A stretch of 64,000 bases of DNA from Streptomyces fumanus (GTDB lineage Bacteria; Actinomycetota; Actinomycetes; Streptomycetales; Streptomycetaceae). Under the pieces are notes generated by a model. That model was not told where the DNA came from and ran no database searches. It saw only the letters and a list, made by a program, of their open reading frames with translations. The stretch lies in assembly GCF_014655295.1 (NCBI RefSeq), contig NZ_BNBI01000006.1, forward strand, positions 1 through 64,000. Reading direction: 5' to 3'. Every line of letters starts with the position of its first letter. The stretch's first letter is position 1. The translations under genes and the position numbers were made by a program. Shown one piece after another: positions 27,183 to 35,645 of this stretch.

Positions 27183-28027
27183 GCTGGCACGTGACGGAAG
27201 AGGACCTGCGGGCCTATGCGCGGGGGGAGCTGGCGCCCCCGGGGCTGTGGTCGGCCGACGCCCACCTGACGGGCTGCGCCGTGTGCCGGGGCGTGCTCGC
27301 CGAGGTGACCGACCCGGTCGCGCTGGACGCCGGGTGGGAGCGGCTCGATGCGGAGCTGGACGCGCCCCGGAGGGGGTGGTGCGAGGGGCTGCTGGTGCGG
27401 GCCGGGGTGCCGGACCACATCGCGCGGCTGCTCACCGCGACGCCGGTGCTGCGGGGCTCCTGGCTGGGCGCGGTCGTGCTGGTGCTGACGATGTCCGTCC
27501 TCGCCGGGGCGCTCGGCGACCACGCCGCCTCGCCGACCGTCTTCCTCGCCCTCGCCCCGCTGCTGCCGCTGGCCGGCGTGGCCCTGTCGTACGGACCCGC
27601 GCTGGACCCCACGTACGAGATGGCCGTGGTGGCGCCGACGCACGGGTTCAAACTGCTGATGATCCGCACGGTCGCCGTGCTCGGCACGGGCATCGGGCTG
27701 AACGGCCTGGCGACGCTCGCCCTGCCCGGCTACGGGCTGCGCGCACTGGCCTGGCTGCTGCCCGCGCTGGCGCTCACCGCGGCCGGGCTGGCGCTCACCC
27801 CCAGACTGGGCCCGGTCGCCGCGCCCTCGGCGGTCGGCGTGGGCTGGGTGGCGCTGCTGCTCGCCGCCGACGCCGCGCGCGAGCCGGCCGGGGGCCCGCT
27901 GGCGCCGTTCACCGCGGCCGGACAGGGCGTGAGCGCGGCCGTCGCCGTGTTCGCCACCGGGCTGCTGTTCCTGCTGAGGGACCGTTTCGACAGCGCGTCC
28001 CTCCGTCGTCCCCAGGGGAGTCTCTAG
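27179..28027 (+). CDS. Membrane anti-sigma-like protein with zinc-finger motif
   Basis: 282 residues. The N-terminus has the ZAS/zf-HC2 motif H29-x3-C33-x2-C36 (ADAHLTGCAVCRG), known from zinc-binding anti-sigma factors. Then come about six membrane helices (residues 100-270), which is far more than the single helix of most anti-sigma factors. It is coupled to the ECF sigma gene (ATGA) and followed at once by an ABC transporter. I infer that it holds the sigma factor at the membrane and may sense or form part of the transporter. Confidence 0.82.
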   Translation: MSWHVTEEDLRAYARGELAPPGLWSADAHLTGCAVCRGVLAEVTDPVALDAGWERLDAELDAPRRGWCEGLLVRAGVPDHIARLLTATPVLRGSWLGAVVLVLTMSVLAGALGDHAASPTVFLALAPLLPLAGVALSYGPALDPTYEMAVVAPTHGFKLLMIRTVAVLGTGIGLNGLATLALPGYGLRALAWLLPALALTAAGLALTPRLGPVAAPSAVGVGWVALLLAADAAREPAGGPLAPFTAAGQGVSAAVAVFATGLLFLLRDRFDSASLRRPQGSL

Positions 28028-28888
28028 ATGAATCCGACCGTCTCCGCCTCCGGGCTGAGCCTGCACTACGGCCGCACCCGCGCCCTCGACGAGGTGGAGC
28101 TGCGGCTGACCCCGGGCGTCACCGGGCTGCTCGGGCCGAACGGCGCCGGGAAGACCACGCTGCTGCGGGTGCTGGCCACCGCCGTGCCCGCCGACCGGGG
28201 CTCCTTCACCGTCCTCGGACACGACCCGCGGACCGCCCGCGGCCGCCAGGAGGTCCGGCGGCACCTGGGCTACCTGCCGCAGACGCCCGGCTTCCACCCG
28301 GGTTTCACCGCCTTCGAGTTCGTGGACTACGTGGCGATCCTGAAGGAGCTGACCGACCGCCGGGCCCGGCACCGCGAGGTGCGGCGGGTGCTGGAGGAGG
28401 TCGGGCTCGGGGAGGTGCGCGGGCGGCGGATACGGAAGCTGTCCGGCGGGATGCGGCAGCGGGTGGCGCTGGCCGCCGCGCTCGTCGGCGACCCCGGCTT
28501 CCTGGTGCTGGACGAGCCGACCGTCGGGCTCGACCCCGAGCAGCGGATGCGGTTCCGGGAGCTGATCGCCCGCGCGGGCGAGGGGCGGACCGTGCTGCTG
28601 TCCACCCACCAGACCGAGGACGTCGCGATGCTCTGCCGGCGGGTGCTGGTCATGGCCGGGGGGACCGTCCGCTTCGACGGCACGCCCGCCGAGCTGACCG
28701 CGCGGGCCGCCGGGCGGGTGTGGAGCAGTACCGAGCGCGATCCGGGCGCGAAGGCGGGCTGGCGCACCGGCACCGGCACCTTCCGCAACGTGGGGGACCC
28801 GCCCGCCGGCGCCGACCTGGCCGAAGCCACCCTGGAGGACGGCTACCTGCTCGTCCTGGACGGCATGGGCGCGGGGGTGGCGGCATGA
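28028..28888 (+). CDS. ABC transporter ATP-binding protein
   Basis: 286 residues. Walker A GPNGAGKTT near 39-47, signature LSGGMRQRV near 138, Walker B FLVLDEPT and the H-loop STHQTED are all present. It is of the exporter or multidrug (CcmA/NatA-like) kind. It starts right after the zinc-finger protein and overlaps the next gene by ATGA, so it belongs to the sigma-factor operon. Confidence 0.93.
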   Translation: MNPTVSASGLSLHYGRTRALDEVELRLTPGVTGLLGPNGAGKTTLLRVLATAVPADRGSFTVLGHDPRTARGRQEVRRHLGYLPQTPGFHPGFTAFEFVDYVAILKELTDRRARHREVRRVLEEVGLGEVRGRRIRKLSGGMRQRVALAAALVGDPGFLVLDEPTVGLDPEQRMRFRELIARAGEGRTVLLSTHQTEDVAMLCRRVLVMAGGTVRFDGTPAELTARAAGRVWSSTERDPGAKAGWRTGTGTFRNVGDPPAGADLAEATLEDGYLLVLDGMGAGVAA

Positions 28889-30402
28889 GCGCGGTGCTCT
28901 CCCCGGCGCCCCCGGCGGCGGACCGCGCGGCGGCGGCCGGCGGGGCGCGGGCGGTGCTCGCCCTGGCCCGGTTCGAGGCGCGCAAGCTGCTGTCGAGCGC
29001 CCCGGTGGTCCTCGCCTTCGTGGTGTACATCGGCTGGATCGGCTGGCGCACCCGGCAGTCCTTCGCCGGCTACCCGGCGCTGCAGGACGCCGACCGGTCG
29101 ACCCAGGCCGGGCCCCTGCTCGTCGGCATGGCGGTGCTGCTGAGCGCCAACCTCGCCGTCCTGCGCTCCCGACGGCACGGCACCGAGGACCAGTTCGCGG
29201 TGCTGGTCGTCCCGCGCGGCCGGCGCACCGCCGCCCATGTGCTGGCACTGCTGCCGGTGGTGCTGCTCACCGCCGGGTGCGTCACCGGGCAGTTCACGTG
29301 GGAGGCGCTCAAGCCGGGCGCGATCGGGCACGGTTCGCCGGCCGAGCTGCTGGCGGGACCGCTGACGGTGCTGCTGTTCGGGGCGGTCGGCGTGCTGCTG
29401 GCCCGGCTGCTGCCCGTGCCGTCGGCGGCCCCGCTGCTCTCCGTCTGCTTCCTGTTCGTGTTCGTGCTCGGCGCGTTCTCCTTCCAGGGCGAGGGCACCC
29501 GGTGGCTGGCGCCGGTGGTCTCCGAGGCGAGCACCACCCCGCTCCCCTCCGACCTGATCGGCCGCCCCGCCGCCTGGCACGCCCTGTACCTCGCGGGTGC
29601 CGCCCTGTGCGTCGCCTTCCTCGCGGTGCTGGTGTCGGGCGCCCGGGGCCTGACCGTGAAGGCGGGCGTCGCCCTGACCCTCGCCCTGGCGGTGACCGGG
29701 GCCGTCGCCCAGGCCGGCGGGGACTCCCCGGCCCTCACCGCCGCCCGGGAGCGGGCGACCGTGACCCCTGAGAAGGAGCAGACCTGCGTCGAGCGCGCCG
29801 GGTCGAGGTACTGCGCGTTCCCCGAGTGGGTGCCGCGCACCGCCCAGTGGGCGACGGTGGTGGACCGCGTCCGCTCCCTCACCGGCCCCGCCGCGCACGA
29901 CCGGCAGCTTCTGGTACGCCAGCGGATCGACGCCCGTTACGGCCCGGCGGCCGACTCCGCGATCCCCCCGGCCACCCGCCGGGACCAGGTGACCGTCGGC
30001 ACCGCCTGGGGCGGCAACCGGGTGCCGGAGTTCTCCACCGCCGTCGCCGCCGTGCTGGTCGCGGGCAGCGAGGCGGCGAGCGACACGATGTGCGACGGCC
30101 GGATGGTGACCGTCATGTGGCTCTCGCTGAGCTGGCAGGACGACCCGGTGGACGCCCTGCGCCGGGTCCGCCTCGACGACAGTGTCAGCGGCGCCGCGAT
30201 CGTCCTCTCCCCGACCGACCCGCTGACCATGACGGAGGGCCAGACCGACGTCGTACGGCGGCTGCTGCAACGGCCCCTGGCCGGGGTCGCGGCCAAGGTG
30301 CGCGCCCACTGGGCCGAGCTGACCTCGCCGAAGGTGACGACCGCGCGGGTGGCCGAGCTGCTGGGCGTCGCCGGGCCCGGAAAGGCGGACTCGTGCGCGT
30401 GA
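28885..30402 (+). CDS. ABC transporter permease-like membrane protein
   Basis: 505 residues. About six membrane helices occupy the first 290 residues (for example LLSVCFLFVFVLGAF), followed by a soluble region of about 200 residues that includes paired Cys (EKEQTCVERAGSRYCAF). It probably forms the membrane part of the exporter with the preceding ATPase. The soluble part is likely outside the cell. The substrate is unknown. Translation is coupled by ATGA to the ATPase gene. Confidence 0.82.
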   Translation: MSAVLSPAPPAADRAAAAGGARAVLALARFEARKLLSSAPVVLAFVVYIGWIGWRTRQSFAGYPALQDADRSTQAGPLLVGMAVLLSANLAVLRSRRHGTEDQFAVLVVPRGRRTAAHVLALLPVVLLTAGCVTGQFTWEALKPGAIGHGSPAELLAGPLTVLLFGAVGVLLARLLPVPSAAPLLSVCFLFVFVLGAFSFQGEGTRWLAPVVSEASTTPLPSDLIGRPAAWHALYLAGAALCVAFLAVLVSGARGLTVKAGVALTLALAVTGAVAQAGGDSPALTAARERATVTPEKEQTCVERAGSRYCAFPEWVPRTAQWATVVDRVRSLTGPAAHDRQLLVRQRIDARYGPAADSAIPPATRRDQVTVGTAWGGNRVPEFSTAVAAVLVAGSEAASDTMCDGRMVTVMWLSLSWQDDPVDALRRVRLDDSVSGAAIVLSPTDPLTMTEGQTDVVRRLLQRPLAGVAAKVRAHWAELTSPKVTTARVAELLGVAGPGKADSCA

Positions 30403-31019
30403 CCTGGGCGTCGCTGCTCCCCGTGCTGCGCACCCTGCCGTGGCCGACCCTCACGGCCGCCGGAGGCGTCGGGCTGCTGCTCGCCGCCGTGCCCCGGCTG
30501 GCGGACGGGACAGCGGCGGCCGGACCGGCACTCGACCTGCTGCGCTGCGTCGCCCTGACCGGCGGTCTGGGCCTGGCCTTCCTCCTGGACGACCCGGCCC
30601 GGCACACCACGGCCGCGGTACCGGTCCGGCGGCTCGCCCGGCAGGCCCTGCGCGCCGCCCTGGTGGCCCCGCCGGTCGCCCTGTGGTGGGCGGCGGCGGT
30701 GCTCCTGGTCCCCGCGGAGATACGGCCCCCGGTCGGTGACGTCACCCTGGAGGCGGCGGCCGTCGGCCTGCTCGCCCTCGCGGGCGCGGCGGCCGGGGTC
30801 CGGCTCACCGACCGCCCCCGGCCGGGTCCGGGCGTCGCGGCGGGCCTGCTGGCCGCGGCCGTCCTCGCCCCGCTGCTGCTGCCGGAGCGCTGGGCCCTGT
30901 TCGTCCCGGCCGACGACGACCGCTGGGCGGCGGCCCACGACCGCTGGGCGCTGCTCCTGGCGGCGGCGGTGGCGGCGTGGGGCCTGTACGGCCGGGAGCG
31001 GCTCGGCCGCCGCCGCTGA
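30393..31019 (+). CDS. Hypothetical polytopic membrane protein of the ECF/ABC operon
   Basis: 208 residues, strongly hydrophobic with five or six helices and a Trp/Asp-rich loop (RWALFVPADDDRWAAAHDRWALLL). No family recognised. GTG at 30393 has GGAAAGG seven bases upstream and overlaps the previous gene by ten bases; a GTG at 30399 gives a GTGA overlap and is the alternative. It is the last gene of the operon and may be a second membrane subunit of the exporter. Confidence 0.75.
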   Translation: MRVTWASLLPVLRTLPWPTLTAAGGVGLLLAAVPRLADGTAAAGPALDLLRCVALTGGLGLAFLLDDPARHTTAAVPVRRLARQALRAALVAPPVALWWAAAVLLVPAEIRPPVGDVTLEAAAVGLLALAGAAAGVRLTDRPRPGPGVAAGLLAAAVLAPLLLPERWALFVPADDDRWAAAHDRWALLLAAAVAAWGLYGRERLGRRR

Positions 31020-31047
31020 GACACCGGCCGGCCCGGCCCGCACTTCC

Positions 31048-31133
31048 CCGTACGGACCCGCCCCCTCATTCCCCCGTACGGACCTGCCCGCTCACGTCTC
31101 CGTACGGACCCGCCCGCTCACGTCTCCGTGCGG
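31048..31133. repeat. 26-bp tandem repeat running into the 3' end of mshD
   Basis: CCGTACGGACC recurs at 31048, 31074 and 31100, and CCGTGCGG at 31126, exactly 26 bases apart. Units two and three differ by one base. The last unit overlaps the final codons and stop of mshD (stop at 31118-31120). CCGTACGG is itself a palindrome, so the array could also fold into hairpins between the two convergent genes. Confidence 0.9.
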
Positions 31134-32044
31134 TACATCAGGTCCGTCTCGTGGGTGGTGAAGCCCAGGCGCTCGTAGACCGAGACCGCCGCCTTGTTGT
31201 CGGCGTCGACGTACAGCATCGCGGTGGGCAGGCCCCGTCCGGCGAGGTGGCGCAGGCCGATCGTGGTGAGGGCCTTGCCGAGGCCGCCGCCCTGGGCGCC
31301 GGGGGCGACGCCGACGACGTACACCTCGCCCAGTTGTTCGGCCTGGTGGACCTTGGTCCAGTGGAAGCCGATCAGCTCCTCCCCGCGGAAGGCGAGGAAG
31401 AAGCCCTCGGGGTCGAACCAGGGCTCGGCCTCCCGGTCTTCGAGGTCGCGGAGGGTGAGGGAGCCCTGCTCGGGGTGGTGGGCGAAGGCGGCGGCGTTCA
31501 CCGCGAGCCACGCCGGCTCGTCCCGCCCCGGCACGAACGGACGGACGCTCACGCCCTCCGGGAGCACCGGGTCCGGCAGGTCCAGGCCGGTCAACGGGCG
31601 GCGCATCTGCCGCAGTTCGCGGAACAGGGTCAGCCCCAGGACCTGCGCGAGGTGCCGGGCGGCGGAGTGCCCGCCGTGCGCCCACACCCGCAGCCGCTTG
31701 CCGGAGGCGGCCAGCAGGGCCGCGCCCAGCGCCCGTCCGTGGCCCTGCCCGCGCCGCCCGGGGTGGACGACCAGCTCGGCGGCGGGCGGTTCCACCGGGT
31801 CGGTGTCCTCCAACTGCGCGTACCCGGTGAGTTCGCCGTCCACGGTCAGCAGCAGGTGCGCGATGCCGTCCCGGGCGCCGCCGCGCAGATGCAGCCGGCC
31901 CTGTTCGGACACGGCCTGCTGACCGTCCCGGCGGGCGGCCTCGGCGAGCAGCGCCAGGACCGCCTCGGTCTGCTCGTCGGTGAGGGCGGCGTACGTCTCG
32001 ATCGAGCGGGGGCGGCCGAGCCGCGCGGTGTCGTCGCTGGTCAT
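31118..32044 (-). CDS. mshD: Mycothiol synthase (acetyl-CoA:Cys-GlcN-Ins acetyltransferase)
   Basis: 308 residues made of two GNAT domains, the hallmark of MshD. The N-terminal domain has ELVVHPGRRGQGHGRAL and the C-terminal active one has VYVVGVAPGAQGGGLGKAL and YVDADNKAAVSVYERLGF. It makes mycothiol, the actinobacterial thiol, in the last biosynthetic step. ATG at 32044. The last residues (RTET) are encoded inside the 26-bp repeat, so the extreme C-terminus may vary between strains. Confidence 0.95.
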   Translation of the reverse strand: MTSDDTARLGRPRSIETYAALTDEQTEAVLALLAEAARRDGQQAVSEQGRLHLRGGARDGIAHLLLTVDGELTGYAQLEDTDPVEPPAAELVVHPGRRGQGHGRALGAALLAASGKRLRVWAHGGHSAARHLAQVLGLTLFRELRQMRRPLTGLDLPDPVLPEGVSVRPFVPGRDEPAWLAVNAAAFAHHPEQGSLTLRDLEDREAEPWFDPEGFFLAFRGEELIGFHWTKVHQAEQLGEVYVVGVAPGAQGGGLGKALTTIGLRHLAGRGLPTAMLYVDADNKAAVSVYERLGFTTHETDLMYRTET

Positions 32045-32070
32045 GCGTACGAGAGTAAGGGGCGGACCGG

Positions 32071-32107
32071 GGGTTACGGCGGCAGGGAGTAAACCAGGAT
32101 GTAACCC
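32071..32107. promoter_or_regulatory. Spaced inverted repeat in the mshD/nucleotidase divergent promoter region
   Basis: GGGTTAC at 32071-32077 and GTAACCC at 32101-32107 form a 7-bp inverted repeat with start points 30 bases apart, about three helical turns. It may be a regulator site for one or both divergent genes. No known regulator consensus is recognised. Confidence 0.35.
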
Positions 32108-32200
32108 TTGACCCCCTGTTGTGCTACGCGCGTTGACTTTAGGCTGCGCCGCGGGCCGTCATGCCGGCGGCCGCATCCACGCAGACCCACAGGGGAGCGC

Positions 32201-34024
32201 ATGCCAGCCACCGCTCAGCCGCCGCACGATCCGCGCCGCAGGCGCCGTACCAGGCGGCTCCTCGTGGCCGCCGCCACCGTCGTCAGCGCCGGGGCGCTCG
32301 CCGCCGCCGCGCTGCCGGCCTCGGCGAGCGCGGGCCACGGCAAGGGCCACACCCCGGGCCACGCCTCCGGGCGCTACCAGGACGTCCAGCTCCTGTCCTT
32401 CAACGACCTGCACGGCAACCTGGAACCGCCGTCCGGCTCCTCCGGCCGGGTCACCGAGACCCAGCCCGACGGCACCACCAAGACGGTCGACGCGGGCGGC
32501 GTGGAGTACCTCGCCACCCATCTGCGCGAGGCCCGCAAGGGCAACCGGTACTCCATCACCGCGGCCGGCGGCGACATGGTCGGCGCCTCCCCGCTGCTCT
32601 CCGGCCTCTTCCACGACGAGCCCACCATCGAGGCGCTGAACAAGCTCGACCTGGACGTGACCAGCGTCGGCAACCACGAGTTCGACGAGGGCGCCGCCGA
32701 GCTGGCCCGCCTGCAGAACGGCGGCTGCCACCCCACCGAGGGCTGCTACACCGACAAGCGGTTCGAGGGCGCCGACTTCCCCTATCTGGCCGCCAACGTC
32801 CTCGACGAGAAGACCGGCAAGCCGATCCTCAAGCCCTACTGGGTGTGGAAGAAGAACGGCGTCAAGGTCGGCTTCATCGGCGTCACCCTGGAGGGCACCC
32901 CCGGCATCGTCTCTGCCGACGGCGTCAAGGGCCTCACCTTCAAGGACGAGGTCGAGACGATAAACAAGTACGCCAAGGTGCTCCAGAAGCAGGGCGTGAA
33001 GTCGATCGTGGCGCTCGTCCACGAGGGCGGCTACCCGGCCTCGTCCTCCTACAACTACGACTGCGACGCCCCGGGCGCCGGCGACGGCATCTCCGGGCCG
33101 ATCGTCGACATCGCCAGAAACGTCACGCCCCAAGTCGACGCGCTGGTCACCGGGCACACCCACAACGCGTACGTCTGCACGATCCCCGACCCCGCGGGCA
33201 ACCCGCGCATGGTCACCTCCGCCGCGTCCTTCGGCCGCCTCTACACCGACACGACGCTCACCTACGACCGCAGGACCGGCGACATCGCCCGTACGGCGGT
33301 GAAGTCCGCGAACCACGTCGTCACCCGCGATGTCGCCAAGGCGCCCGACATGACCGCGCTGATCGGCAAGTGGAACACGCTGGCCGCGCCCATCGGCAAC
33401 CGGCCCATCGGCTACATCTCCGGTGACATCGGCAACAGCGGCACCGAGTCCCCGCTCGGCGACCTCATCGCCGACGCGCAGCTCGCCCACGGCAGGGAGC
33501 TGGACCCGGAGACCGACCTCGCCCTGATGAACCCCGGCGGCATCCGCGCCTCCCTCACCTACGCGGCGAGCGGGAGCGAGGGCGACGGCGTGGTGACGTA
33601 CGCGGAGGGCTTCACCGTCCAGCCGTTCGCCAACACGGTCAACCTCCAGAACCTCACCGGCGCCCAGGTGATCCAGGTACTCAAGGAGCAGGTCAGCGGC
33701 GTCAACCAGGCCGCGCCGAAGATCCTCCAGGTCTCCGCCGGACTGACGTACACGCTGGACCTCACCAAGTCGGGCGCGGACCGGGTCGTCACCGACTCCA
33801 TCCGGTTGAACGGCGCCCCGATCGACCCGTCGGCCACCTACCGGGTCGCCAGCAACAGCTTCCTCGCGGGCGGCGGCGACGGCTTCACCACGCTGGGCCA
33901 GGGCACCGACGACCTGGTGGGCGCCGACGACCTGACCGCGCTGGAGCGGTACCTGACGGCCAACTCCTCGGCGGCGTCCCCGATCGCACCACCGGCCGCG
34001 AACCGGATCACGATCGTGCGCTAG
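32201..34024 (+). CDS. Secreted 5'-nucleotidase / UshA-type phosphoesterase
   Basis: 607 residues. A twin-arginine-rich, long signal peptide ends near residue 44 (ALPASASA). The metallophosphatase domain has the metal motif FNDLHGNLEP, GGDMVGAS and GNHEFDEG, then VTGHTHNAYV; the C-terminal nucleotide-binding domain has NPGGIRASLTY and GGGDGFT. It hydrolyses nucleotides outside the cell and so recovers phosphate and nucleosides. ATG at 32201 has AGGGGAG upstream. It is divergent from mshD. I did not find a convincing PHO box. Confidence 0.94.
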   Translation: MPATAQPPHDPRRRRRTRRLLVAAATVVSAGALAAAALPASASAGHGKGHTPGHASGRYQDVQLLSFNDLHGNLEPPSGSSGRVTETQPDGTTKTVDAGGVEYLATHLREARKGNRYSITAAGGDMVGASPLLSGLFHDEPTIEALNKLDLDVTSVGNHEFDEGAAELARLQNGGCHPTEGCYTDKRFEGADFPYLAANVLDEKTGKPILKPYWVWKKNGVKVGFIGVTLEGTPGIVSADGVKGLTFKDEVETINKYAKVLQKQGVKSIVALVHEGGYPASSSYNYDCDAPGAGDGISGPIVDIARNVTPQVDALVTGHTHNAYVCTIPDPAGNPRMVTSAASFGRLYTDTTLTYDRRTGDIARTAVKSANHVVTRDVAKAPDMTALIGKWNTLAAPIGNRPIGYISGDIGNSGTESPLGDLIADAQLAHGRELDPETDLALMNPGGIRASLTYAASGSEGDGVVTYAEGFTVQPFANTVNLQNLTGAQVIQVLKEQVSGVNQAAPKILQVSAGLTYTLDLTKSGADRVVTDSIRLNGAPIDPSATYRVASNSFLAGGGDGFTTLGQGTDDLVGADDLTALERYLTANSSAASPIAPPAANRITIVR

Positions 34025-34033
34025 CAGTGCGGT

Positions 34034-34076
34034 GGCCGGTGCGGAAAGACGTGCGCGCGTCGTCCCCGCACCGGCC
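34034..34076. terminator. Terminator between convergent nucleotidase and pectinesterase genes
   Basis: A perfect 11-bp outer stem (GGCCGGTGCGG at 34034-34044 with CCGCACCGGCC at 34066-34076) encloses a further possible inner stem (GACG/CGTC). It lies nine bases after the nucleotidase stop and 22 bases before the pectinesterase stop. Confidence 0.7.
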
Positions 34077-34097
34077 TCCTTCAGCGGCCGTCGCGCG

Positions 34098-35174
34098 TCA
34101 CGAGGCGGCCGGGGTCCAGTCTCCGAGCCAGTCCGTGACCTCCTGGTCGGCGGCCTGGGCGTCGGTGAGTTGCGGGCGGTCGGCGCTCGCGGTGCCCGCA
34201 CCGGGGCCGGTGTTCCGGTACTCCGCGAACCGGTCGTCCCGCCAGGAGAACCCGCTCATGTCCGTCCAGGGCGCCGCCTTGATCGCGGCGCTGAGGGTGG
34301 TGTTCCGGACGGTGGCCTGCGGGTCGAGGGACGCGTCACCGCCCGCGTGCCAGGGCCGGCCGAGGTAGAACGACCCGTTGGACACGTCCCCGTTGACCGT
34401 GGAGTTGGCGATCAGGATGCCCTTGCGTCCGGCGGCGGTGCTGGGCGCGGTGACGTACCCGGCGGAGGAACCGTCCCAGCGCTTGCGCAGCGTGATCACG
34501 GACCGGTCGATCACGGCGGTGGCCCGCCCGAAGATGAAGTCGACGTTGCCGAGCACGTACGAGTTGCTCATGTAGACCCGCCCGAGCCGGTCCTTGGCGG
34601 CGGTGTCGAGGAGCAGGGTGTCCTGGTCGCCGGTGACGATCACGCCGTCGAGGAACACCTTGTCGGCGGCGGTGCGTAGGGCGACGGCCTGGTGCCCGGA
34701 GAGCGACTGGTTGGCCTTCTCGTCGAAGTCGTTGGTGATCGACAGGTTGCGGGCCTGGAAGTCGTCGGCCTCGACGGCGACGGTGGCGCTGCCGCTGGTC
34801 CCGTACGTCCCCGAGCCGTCCGGTTTCGGGGTGCCGGACGCGTTGTTGTAGACGATCACGGTGTCCGTGCGGCTGCCGCCGGTGCCCTGGAGGGTCACGT
34901 GCGGCTTGTTCGACGGTACCTTCACCGTCTCGCGGTACGTGCCCGGCTTGACGGCGATGACCACGCGGGAGGGGTTGTTGGCGGGGACGGCGTTCACGGC
35001 GGCCTGCACGGTCGTGTACTGGCCGGTGCCGTCCTTGGCGACGGTGAGGGTGGTGGCGGTGGAGGCGGTCGTCCCGATGGCGTCGCGCGGCCCGGCGCCC
35101 GCCGCGTGGACGAGACCGGCGGCGAGCGCGAGCGGGAGGAGGGCGCCGAGCGCGTTCCTGTGGGGGTGTCTCAT
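34098..35174 (-). CDS. Secreted pectinesterase (CE8 family)
   Basis: 358 residues with a signal peptide (about 1-27). The right-handed beta-helix pectin methylesterase motifs are visible: GDQDTLLLD with the first catalytic Asp, GNVDFIFG with the second Asp, and LGRPW. It removes methyl esters from plant pectin outside the cell. ATG at 35174 begins the signal sequence; the longer upstream open frame is not needed. It stands alone, convergent to the nucleotidase gene, with no pectate lyase beside it. Confidence 0.93.
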   Translation of the reverse strand: MRHPHRNALGALLPLALAAGLVHAAGAGPRDAIGTTASTATTLTVAKDGTGQYTTVQAAVNAVPANNPSRVVIAVKPGTYRETVKVPSNKPHVTLQGTGGSRTDTVIVYNNASGTPKPDGSGTYGTSGSATVAVEADDFQARNLSITNDFDEKANQSLSGHQAVALRTAADKVFLDGVIVTGDQDTLLLDTAAKDRLGRVYMSNSYVLGNVDFIFGRATAVIDRSVITLRKRWDGSSAGYVTAPSTAAGRKGILIANSTVNGDVSNGSFYLGRPWHAGGDASLDPQATVRNTTLSAAIKAAPWTDMSGFSWRDDRFAEYRNTGPGAGTASADRPQLTDAQAADQEVTDWLGDWTPAAS

Positions 35175-35257
35175 CGGCTGCTGCTTCCGTTCATGCGGGT
35201 GCGTACATGACACCCGTGGGTCGCAGCCGGGGGGCGGGAGGTTGCCGCCCCCCTCGG

Positions 35258-35527
35258 TCACCGCCCGCCCCGGCTGACCGCCACCCGCACCACGTCCTCC
35301 AGCGACTCCACGGCCCGCACCAGCGCGAACCGCACGGCCCGCTCCCCGGCCTTCGCGTCCTTCAGCACGCCCTTGCACCCCACCAGCACCTGCGCCGCCG
35401 ACGCGAGCTGCGCCTCCTCGATGTCGTCCGCCAGCCGCGACAGCCGACTGCGCGGCCCGTCGGCACGGAGATAACAGGGCTCACCGTCGGAGGTGGTCCA
35501 GGGCAACAGACGCAGGCCGTCGTTCAC
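35258..35527 (-). CDS. Hypothetical protein next to an XRE/DUF397 pair
   Basis: 89 residues from GTG at 35527, with AAGGACC upstream. The sequence is soluble: NDGLRLLPWTTSDGEPCYLRADG at the start, then a helical part (LADDIEEAQLASAAQVLVGCKGVLKDAKAGERAVRFALVRAVESLEDVVRVA). I do not know a named function. It is divergent from the XRE regulator gene with only 118 bases between, an arrangement seen often with small helper genes beside XRE/DUF397 pairs in Streptomyces. Confidence 0.78.
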   Translation of the reverse strand: MNDGLRLLPWTTSDGEPCYLRADGPRSRLSRLADDIEEAQLASAAQVLVGCKGVLKDAKAGERAVRFALVRAVESLEDVVRVAVSRGGR

Positions 35528-35645
35528 GGGGGGTCCTTCGGTCGGGCGAGTGCTGACGTATCGCACCTCTACTGTCACTGTGAGTGAGTACGCTGCGGAA
35601 GAGGGCGGGCGTTGCCTGCGGCGCGGGGCATCTGGGAGGGCCGAC

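Noticed and set aside
32045..32200. PHO box for the 5'-nucleotidase gene
   Set aside because: No pair of GTTCACC-like units with 11-base spacing could be found, although the gene function would suit phosphate control.
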